Positions 58,130 to 64,000 of a stretch of DNA of 64,000 nt are shown in pieces. The number at the start of each line of letters is the position of its first letter. The stretch's first letter is position 1. Below the pieces are notes generated by a model. That model ran no database searches. It worked only from the letters and a program-made list of their open reading frames with translations, and was not told the DNA's origin. The DNA comes from Helicobacter sp. MIT 00-7814 (GTDB lineage: Bacteria > Campylobacterota > Campylobacteria > Campylobacterales > Helicobacteraceae), in the NCBI RefSeq assembly GCF_003364115.1, contig NZ_NXLL01000010.1, positions 1 through 64,000 on the forward strand, in the 5' to 3' direction. The position numbers and the translations under genes are program-made.

Positions 58130-60844
58130 ATGAAAACTATCACCATCATTGATACTTTTGGCTTTTTTTTTCGCTCATTTTTTGCCCTGCCTCCGCTAAA
58201 AAATAAAAAAGGCTTCCCCACAGGCTTACTTTTGGGATTTTGTAATTTGCTTAATTCCCTCTATAAAGCTGGGCAGTGCGATTATATTATTTTCGCACTT
58301 GAAGGACAGGGGACAAATCGTCGTAAGATTCTCGATCCGCGCTATAAGCAAAACCGCCAGCCAGCCCCACCAGATTTGCTCTTGCAGCTGCCAATTGCCA
58401 TTGAGTGGATTAAGCAAATGGGCTTTTTAAACATTAGCATTGAAGGCTATGAAGCTGATGATATCATCGCAAGTGTGGCGCAAAAAGCACATGCAAAAGA
58501 TTTAGATGTATGCATCATTAGCCATGATAAGGATCTTTATCAGCTTATAGATTCCCACACCTACATTTATGATCCGATCAAAAAAATAGAGATTAGAGAA
58601 AATGAATGCGAGGAAAAGTTTGGCGTGTTGCCCAGTGAGTTTATCGACTATCAAAGTTTGGTGGGCGATAGTAGCGATAATGTCGTGGGCGTAAAGGGTG
58701 TAGGTTCAAAAAGTGCGTGCAAGCTTATCAAACATTTTGGCAATATTGAATCTATGTATGCGCGCAGTGATGAGATTGAAAAGGTGCTAACACCACGCTT
58801 AGCGAAGGTTATTTTAGATTCTAAAGAAGATGCTTTTCTTTCAAAGCAGCTTGTCACACTTGTCAAAGATATTGATATTAATGTGGATTTTCGCGTGTGT
58901 GCGATGCCAAAGGAAAATCCGCTTTTAAGGATTGTTGATGAATTGCATGAATATGATTTTAATGGCATTTTGACAAAGATACAAGGTCCAAAGTTTCATT
59001 ATTTTACGCCCAAAAAGTCCCTTGATAAGGCATTGAAAGAGGCTGAGGAATTGCGAAAAAACTTTGTGTATGAATGGGAAGTGGTGACTTCCAAAGAGCG
59101 GCTTTTTGCTTTGCTAGATTCTCTGCAAGAGGGGCAATTGCTAGGCTTTGATACAGAATCTGATGGGCTAGATACAAAGGAAGCGCATATCGTTGGCTTT
59201 AGCTTTTGTATGGATTCTCAAAAAGGCTATTATGTGCCAATCGGGCATACTTATTTAGGCGTTGGCGCGCAAATGCCGTGGGAAGTGGCAAAAGAGGCGA
59301 TTAAAAAAATATTCACTCACACCATCATCGGGCATAATCTTAAATTTGACATTTCGCTTATTTGGCAGAATTTTGGGATTAAGCCAGAAGGTGAGATTAT
59401 CGATACAATGGTGCTTGCATGGCTTTTTGATAGTGCAAAGCCAGTAGGACTTGATAAACAAATGTTGCAGTGGTTTGATTACAAAATGCTAAGTTTTGAT
59501 GAGGTGGTGGATAAGAAGCAAACTTTTGCGGATATTGATTTAGAAATCGCGGGGAAATACGCTGCAGAAGATGCTGTGGCGACATTTTGCTTGTATGAAC
59601 GATTAGAATCTGAATGCAAAAAAAGAGGAGTAGAAAGCATTTTAGAGCTTGCAAGGAAGCTAGAATTCCCATTTATACATGTTTTGGCGCAAATGGAGAT
59701 GGAAGGCATTAAAATTGATACTTTGCTTTTTGAGGAACTCAATGTAAGCCTAACGAAGATTCTTACTAACCTTACTTACAAGATTTATGACTATGTGGGC
59801 GAGAATTTTAATATCAATTCCCCCCAACAGCTCTCAAACATTCTTTTCAACAAGCTTGGCTTGCAAAGTGGGCGCAGTGTGAAAGGAGGCTTAAGCACAG
59901 ATGAGCAAACGCTTAATAATATCGTGGATTCTCACCCTGTGATTTCCTGCCTGCTTGAATATAGAGAGATGAATAAGCTCAAAAATACCTATGTAGAGCC
60001 GCTGCTAAAATATGCCAAACAAAATAGCGAGCATAAAATTTATACTTCGTTTTTGCAAACCGGCACAGTGACTGGAAGACTAAGCTCAAAAGCGCCAAAT
60101 CTGCAAAATATCCCTGTGAGGAGCGAATATGGGCGCAAGGTGCGTGAAGGCTTCATCGCACAGGAGAATTGCAAGCTTATAAGCGTTGATTATTCTCAAA
60201 TAGAATTGCGACTTTTGGCGCATTTTAGCGAGGATTCTCATCTTTTGGAGGCTTTTAGGGCGGATAAGGATATCCATTATGAAACCGCGCTTAGGCTCTT
60301 TGGAGAATCTCAAGCCCAGCAAAAGCGCTTCATCGCAAAAAGCATAAATTTCGGGCTTATCTATGGTATGGGTGCTAAGAAGCTTGCTCAAACGCTTAAG
60401 ATTCAGTTTAAAGAAGCGCGCGCATATATTGATAGCTATTTTGAGCTTTTCCCAACGGTGAAAGATTATCTCTCAAAGCAAAAAGAACTTTTGTTAGAAA
60501 ATGGCTACACGCAGACACTTCTAGGGCGCAGGCGGTATTTTGACTTTCAAAATGCGACGGAGTTTATGAAGGCAAATTACCTGCGCGAGGGGATAAATTG
60601 CATTTTTCAGGGAAGCGCGGCGGATTTGATTAAGCTTTGTATGTATGAAATTTACAAAAAATACCAGCATAGCGAGCTTAAAATGTTACTTCAAGTGCAT
60701 GATGAGTTGATTTTTCAAGCACCAAAAGAAAAGGCGCAGGATTTTATCCCAGAGATAGAATCTTTGATGAACTCCATTTACACGCTCAAAGTCCCGCTAA
60801 AATGCTCTGTAAGCATAGGCGATAATTGGGCGGATTTAAAATGA
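58130..60844 (+). CDS. polA: DNA polymerase I
   Basis: Pol I fills gaps and removes primers. The 904-residue protein has the 5' nuclease domain (about 1-290, with EGYEADDIIAS and SHDKDLYQL), a 3'-5' exonuclease domain in which the acidic residues are visible (FDTESDGL, GHNLKFD and YAAEDA), and the polymerase domain (SVDYSQIELRLLAHFS, KSINFGLIYGMGAKKLA, QVHDELIF). Proofreading may therefore be intact. A run of nine T (58163-58171) lies near the 5' end, in codons for Phe-Phe-Phe. Confidence 0.96.
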   Translation: MKTITIIDTFGFFFRSFFALPPLKNKKGFPTGLLLGFCNLLNSLYKAGQCDYIIFALEGQGTNRRKILDPRYKQNRQPAPPDLLLQLPIAIEWIKQMGFLNISIEGYEADDIIASVAQKAHAKDLDVCIISHDKDLYQLIDSHTYIYDPIKKIEIRENECEEKFGVLPSEFIDYQSLVGDSSDNVVGVKGVGSKSACKLIKHFGNIESMYARSDEIEKVLTPRLAKVILDSKEDAFLSKQLVTLVKDIDINVDFRVCAMPKENPLLRIVDELHEYDFNGILTKIQGPKFHYFTPKKSLDKALKEAEELRKNFVYEWEVVTSKERLFALLDSLQEGQLLGFDTESDGLDTKEAHIVGFSFCMDSQKGYYVPIGHTYLGVGAQMPWEVAKEAIKKIFTHTIIGHNLKFDISLIWQNFGIKPEGEIIDTMVLAWLFDSAKPVGLDKQMLQWFDYKMLSFDEVVDKKQTFADIDLEIAGKYAAEDAVATFCLYERLESECKKRGVESILELARKLEFPFIHVLAQMEMEGIKIDTLLFEELNVSLTKILTNLTYKIYDYVGENFNINSPQQLSNILFNKLGLQSGRSVKGGLSTDEQTLNNIVDSHPVISCLLEYREMNKLKNTYVEPLLKYAKQNSEHKIYTSFLQTGTVTGRLSSKAPNLQNIPVRSEYGRKVREGFIAQENCKLISVDYSQIELRLLAHFSEDSHLLEAFRADKDIHYETALRLFGESQAQQKRFIAKSINFGLIYGMGAKKLAQTLKIQFKEARAYIDSYFELFPTVKDYLSKQKELLLENGYTQTLLGRRRYFDFQNATEFMKANYLREGINCIFQGSAADLIKLCMYEIYKKYQHSELKMLLQVHDELIFQAPKEKAQDFIPEIESLMNSIYTLKVPLKCSVSIGDNWADLK

Positions 60845-60920
60845 TTGTAAAGTATTAAAAAATAGGAGTTGCAATTTTTACAAAGAATCCCTAGAATTTA
60901 ACCAATGCAATAGAATCTTA

Positions 60921-60945
60921 CAACCTTAGCAACCAAAAAAGGTTG
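60921..60945 (+). terminator. Hairpin after polA
   Basis: CAACCTT (60921-60927) and AAGGTTG (60939-60945) form a 7-bp stem with an 11-nt loop, about 75 bases after the polA stop and just before the dispersed repeat. No T-run follows, so the call is weak. Confidence 0.3.
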
Positions 60946-60948
60946 AGT

Positions 60949-61010
60949 ATGAACGCGAAGCGGAGACGAAGCGGAATTTACTTCCGCGGAGACGATACAA
61001 TTTAAGGAAT
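60949..61010. repeat. Dispersed hairpin repeat, copy 2 (family A)
   Basis: This is the plus-strand counterpart of 3004-3065: AAGCGGAGACGAAGCGGAAT, then ACTTCCGCG, GATACAA and AAGGAAT. GCGGAA-5 nt-TTCCGC forms a hairpin. The copy also holds a small frame, MNAKRRRSGIYFRGDDTI, which is probably not translated. It lies in the 234-base gap between polA and rpoD. Confidence 0.7.
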
Positions 61011-61078
61011 GGATTCTCTAAAGTATTTACAAAATCCGCCGATTTTGAGGACTAAAAACTTTTTGAAAGGACACGACA

Positions 61079-63022
61079 ATGGCAAAGCAAAATGACATTT
61101 TTACTGATGAAGAATTAGAAATTGATTTAAATGACGAAGGCAAAAGCGCTGATAAACAAAATAAAAAAACAAAAGAAGCTATGCAAAGCTTAGAATCCTT
61201 TTTCAAAGAAGAGGAGAGCAGCTATATTACTTATGAAAAAATCGCGCAGATTCTCACCAAAGCCCCAACAAGCGCGCAGGTAAAAAAAATCCGCGATATG
61301 GCAAAAAAGTATAAAAAAGAACTGCTTTCTTCCTCTGAAGCGGCAAAAAAGCTCAATATCGAGGATAAAATCAAATCCCAAGAAGAGCGCAAAAAGATTT
61401 TAGATGAGGAGTTGGAGGAAGAGTTTGACTTCACCAAAGAGCGCGAGTTATTAGAATGGAGCAGAAGCGATAGCCCGGTGAGAATGTATTTGCGCGAGAT
61501 GGGGCAGATTCCACTTTTGACAAAGGAAGAGGAAATCGACTTGTCAAAAAAAATCGAGTTAGGGGAAAGCACGATTTTAGATGCGATTTGCTCTGTGCCA
61601 TATTTGATTGATTTTATTTATGATTATAAAGATGCGCTGATTAATAGAGAACGCCGTGTCAAAGAGCTTTTCAAAAGTTTTGACGATGAAGAAGATGAAA
61701 GCGAAGAGGAAAGCGATGAGATAGAAGAGATTGAAAATGATGAGGAAAATACAGGAAAAAAAGTCATTAGTAAAAAGGATCAAAAGCGCATCGAAAAGGT
61801 GCTAGAAAACTTCAAAGCACTTGATAAGGCTAAAAAAGATTGGCTCAAAGTGCTAAATTCTGAAGAGGAAAACGCAAAGGCTGATGAAGATGAGCTTGTA
61901 TATATCTTACTTTTGGCGCATAAAAAGCAGATTCTTAAAAGCAGATTGCTTGACTTAGGACCGACAAGTAAGCTCATAAATGAGCTTGTAAAAGCGATGG
62001 AAAACACGCTAAAAAGTGGCAATGGCTTTGAAAAAGAGCTTAAGCGCCTTGAATACAAACTGCCATTATTTAACGAAACGCTGATACAAAATCACCAAAA
62101 GATTCTCGCAAATATCACAAATATGAGTCGCGATGAAATCGCTGCAAGCGTGCCAGAAACGACAATGGTAAGCGTGTATGTGGAACTAAAGAAGCTTTTT
62201 CAAACAAAAGAAGCAAGTGAGGGGGGCTTTAACCTAGAGCCTGAAAAGTTAAAAGAGATTTTAGAGCAAATAAAGCGCGGAAAAAATATCTCTGACACAG
62301 CAAAAGCTAAAATGGCAAAGTCAAACTTGCGCCTTGTGGTGAGTATCGCAAAGCGCTATACAAATCGTGGGTTGCCGTTTTTGGACTTGATACAAGAGGG
62401 CAATATTGGGCTTATGAAAGCTGTAGATAAGTTTGAGTACAAAAAGGGCTTTAAATTTTCAACCTATGCTACTTGGTGGATTAGGCAGGCGATTTCACGC
62501 GCGATAGCCGATCAGGCACGCACAATACGCATTCCGATACATATGATTGAGACGATTAATAGAATCCACAAAATCATGCGTAAATACATACAAGAAAATG
62601 GCAAAGAACCAGATGTGGAGTTTATCGCAGAGGAAGTGGGCTTGCCAGTGGATAAGGTGAAAAATGTCATCAAAATCACCAAAGAGCCTATAAGCCTTGA
62701 AGCGCCTATTGGCAATGATGATGATGGGAAGTTTGGGGACTTTGTGGAGGATAAAAGCTCGGTGGGACCGATGGATTTTATATTAAAAGAGGATTTAAAA
62801 GTGCAAATTGATGAGGTGCTAGAGCAGCTCAATGACAGGGAAAAGGCGGTTATCCGCATGCGCTTTGGACTGCTTGATGATGAGAGTGATCGCACGCTAG
62901 AGGAGATTGGCAAAGAGCTTAATGTAACGCGTGAGCGCGTGCGCCAGATAGAATCTAGTGCGATTAAAAAGCTCAAACACCCAAAAGTCGGCAGAAAGCT
63001 TAAGAATTACATTGAGGAATAG
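61079..63022 (+). CDS. rpoD: RNA polymerase sigma factor RpoD
   Basis: This is the vegetative sigma-80/sigma-70 factor. Region 1.2 lies at [17 protein letters not shown] non-conserved acidic insertion (about 190-225, Asp/Glu-rich) follows. Region 2 includes [13 protein letters not shown], the -10 recognition [15 protein letters not shown] and [12 protein letters not shown]. Region 4.2 is [20 protein letters not shown] at the C-terminus. Length is 647. AAAGGA precedes the ATG. Confidence 0.97.
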   Translation: MAKQNDIFTDEELEIDLNDEGKSADKQNKKTKEAMQSLESFFKEEESSYITYEKIAQILTKAPTSAQVKKIRDMAKKYKKELLSSSEAAKKLNIEDKIKSQEERKKILDEELEEEFDFTKERELLEWSRSDSPVRMYLREMGQIPLLTKEEEIDLSKKIELGESTILDAICSVPYLIDFIYDYKDALINRERRVKELFKSFDDEEDESEEESDEIEEIENDEENTGKKVISKKDQKRIEKVLENFKALDKAKKDWLKVLNSEEENAKADEDELVYILLLAHKKQILKSRLLDLGPTSKLINELVKAMENTLKSGNGFEKELKRLEYKLPLFNETLIQNHQKILANITNMSRDEIAASVPETTMVSVYVELKKLFQTKEASEGGFNLEPEKLKEILEQIKRGKNISDTAKAKMAKSNLRLVVSIAKRYTNRGLPFLDLIQEGNIGLMKAVDKFEYKKGFKFSTYATWWIRQAISRAIADQARTIRIPIHMIETINRIHKIMRKYIQENGKEPDVEFIAEEVGLPVDKVKNVIKITKEPISLEAPIGNDDDGKFGDFVEDKSSVGPMDFILKEDLKVQIDEVLEQLNDREKAVIRMRFGLLDDESDRTLEEIGKELNVTRERVRQIESSAIKKLKHPKVGRKLKNYIEE

Positions 63023-63129
63023 AATCTTGTTGCGCTTATTTTCATTGAAATTTGAAAATTTGTGACTTGAGCACTTAATAAAGTTTAGTCTATTTGGCTA
63101 AATTTTATTTATTCATTTACTATTAGATA

Positions 63130-63158
63130 TTGACTTATTTAATAAAAACCATTAAAAT
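63130..63158 (+). promoter_or_regulatory. groESL promoter
   Basis: TTGACT (63130-63135) and TAAAAT (63153-63158) are 17 bases apart, a near-consensus vegetative promoter. Such a complete -35 box is unusual for this window, fitting a strongly transcribed but repressor-controlled gene. Confidence 0.75.
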
Positions 63159-63159
63159 T

Positions 63160-63186
63160 CGCGCACTTAAGAAACTTAAGTGCTAA
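63160..63186 (+). promoter_or_regulatory. CIRCE-like HrcA operator over the groESL start site
   Basis: CGCGCACTT-N9-AAGTGCTAA has the geometry of the CIRCE element TTAGCACTC-N9-GAGTGCTAA. The right arm is nearly perfect, the left arm weaker. Inside it GCACTTAAG-AAA-CTTAAGTGC is a perfect 9-bp inverted repeat. It begins 2 bases after the -10 box, so HrcA binding would block initiation. Confidence 0.72.
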
Positions 63187-63220
63187 TTTTTAGCAATCTA
63201 CATAATTCTAAGGAGATAGT

Positions 63221-63496
63221 ATGAAATTTCAACCACTTGGGAAAAGAGTTCTTATAGAACGACAAGAAGAGGACACAAAGACAAGTTCAGGCATTATTAT
63301 CCCGGATAATGCAAAGGAAAAGCCACTTACAGGCATTATCAAAGCTATTGGTAAAAAGGCGCAAGAGGAGTTTTCAAACCTTAAAGAAAAGCAAATCGTT
63401 GTGTTTGAGAAATACAAAGGTAGCGAAATCAAGCTTGATGGGAAAGAATTCATCGTCCTAGAGGCAGAGGATATCTTAGGAATCCTAGAAAAATAA
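63221..63496 (+). CDS. groES: Co-chaperonin GroES
   Basis: GroES is the lid of the GroEL chamber. The 91 residues include the mobile loop (EEDTKTSSGIIIPDNAKEKP) and the C-terminal LEAEDILGILEK. It lacks the His/Cys-rich metal-binding tail of H. pylori GroES (HspA, 118 residues). TAAGGAG precedes the ATG. It is the first gene of the operon with groEL 29 bases downstream. Confidence 0.96.
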   Translation: MKFQPLGKRVLIERQEEDTKTSSGIIIPDNAKEKPLTGIIKAIGKKAQEEFSNLKEKQIVVFEKYKGSEIKLDGKEFIVLEAEDILGILEK

Positions 63497-63525
63497 ATAT
63501 TCATAACTTACATAAGGAGTAAATC

Positions 63526-64000
63526 ATGGCAAACAAAGAAATTCACTTTTCAGATTCAGCAAGAAACAAACTTTATGAGGGTATTAAGCAGCTTAATGAC
63601 GCTGTTAAGGTGACAATGGGACCACGCGGGCGCAATGTGCTTATCCAAAAAAGCTATGGCGCACCAGCGATTACAAAAGATGGTGTGAGCGTGGCAAAGG
63701 AAGTTGAGCTAGCCGATCCTATCGCAAACATGGGCGCACAGCTTGTGAAAGAAGTAGCGAGCAAGACAGCCGACGCAGCAGGCGATGGCACGACTACAGC
63801 CACCGTTTTGGCGCATAGCATTTTCAAAGAAGGTTTGCGCAATATTACAGCAGGCGCAAATCCTGTTGAGGTAAAACGCGGTATGGACAAAGCAGCAGAG
63901 GCAATCACAGAGGAGCTTAAAAAAGGTAGCAAAAAAGTGAGTGGCTCTGAAATCGCGCAAGTTGCGACAATCTCTGCAAACTCTGATGAAGCAGTGGGCA
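63526..64000 (+). CDS. groEL: Chaperonin GroEL (5' part, cut by window end)
   Basis: The frame starts [19 protein letters not shown] after AAGGAG and runs off the window at base 64000, giving 158 residues of about 545. [12 protein letters not shown] and [12 protein letters not shown] are the ATP-binding signatures. It is co-transcribed with groES. Confidence 0.97.
   Translation, partial: MANKEIHFSDSARNKLYEGIKQLNDAVKVTMGPRGRNVLIQKSYGAPAITKDGVSVAKEVELADPIANMGAQLVKEVASKTADAAGDGTTTATVLAHSIFKEGLRNITAGANPVEVKRGMDKAAEAITEELKKGSKKVSGSEIAQVATISANSDEAVG

Noticed and set aside
60949-61005. 18-codon frame in the repeat before rpoD (MNAKRRRSGIYFRGDDTI)
   Set aside because: The second copy of the repeat does not preserve this frame (ATG TGC GCG TAA), so it is unlikely to be a gene.
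63060-63090. HspR HAIR-like site before groES
   Set aside because: Only the left arm CTTGAGC resembles the HAIR motif; no matching ACTCAAG arm is found at the right spacing. It is mentioned only as a weak possibility.

Overview
The window is a 64 kb piece of an epsilonproteobacterial chromosome, most likely a Helicobacter that is not H. pylori. Evidence for Helicobacter is a Csd3/HdpA-type peptidoglycan hydrolase next to a PgbA-type protein, the lapB-like/rnhA and mreD-like/PBP2 gene pairs, a fabZ-lpxA-clpX run, an RNase J with a long Asn/Gln-rich N-terminus beside ksgA, PseB, and a carboxynorspermidine dehydrogenase-like enzyme. A hisF gene (H. pylori does not make histidine) and a contiguous dnaA-dnaN-gyrB order argue against H. 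pylori itself. Species assignment is inference.

Layout. 0-20 kb is mostly envelope and housekeeping: glmS, outer-membrane phospholipase A, a SurA-like chaperone, a LapB-like TPR protein, rnhA, engB, an ArgA-like acetyltransferase, an MreD-like membrane protein with PBP2 (mrdA), pseB, two divergent M23 peptidases, a Nudix hydrolase, a PgbA-like protein, flhB, a histidine-rich outer membrane protein, dnaG, a PP-loop ATPase and kdsD. 21.1-28.9 kb is an AT-rich six-gene minus-strand defence operon: type III mod, two genes that look like the Kiwa pair kwaA and kwaB, rhuM, the type III res helicase, and a separate small ORF carrying the Res PD-(D/E)xK nuclease domain. The genes touch or overlap throughout. 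28.9-41.8 kb returns to housekeeping: hypoxanthine-DNA glycosylase, carboxynorspermidine dehydrogenase, YceI, clpX, lpxA, fabZ, queH behind a newly noted 35-residue membrane protein, rlmN, a nucleoside phosphorylase-like protein, hisF, ksgA and rnj. 41.9-52.5 kb holds mreB, mreC and a large putative glycosyltransferase, rmuC, an asparaginase, the znuABC zinc transporter, a YciI protein and an anchored periplasmic protein. 53-64 kb is the replication-origin region: ruvC, dnaA, dnaN, gyrB, polA, rpoD and the groES-groEL operon, the last gene cut by the window end.

Regulatory and structural signals include two DnaA-box clusters flanking dnaA, with a DnaA-trio-like CTA repeat and AT-rich stretch in the downstream one (a bipartite origin of the H. 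pylori type); a CIRCE-like operator directly after a near-consensus promoter of groES; a 14-A tract upstream of the His-rich outer membrane protein; two families of dispersed hairpin repeats, one of which is translated inside mod; and an apparent excess of the word AGATTCT/AGAATCT, which often encodes Asp-Ser or Glu-Ser in low-complexity protein insertions. No rRNA, tRNA, CRISPR array, insertion sequence or transposase was seen.
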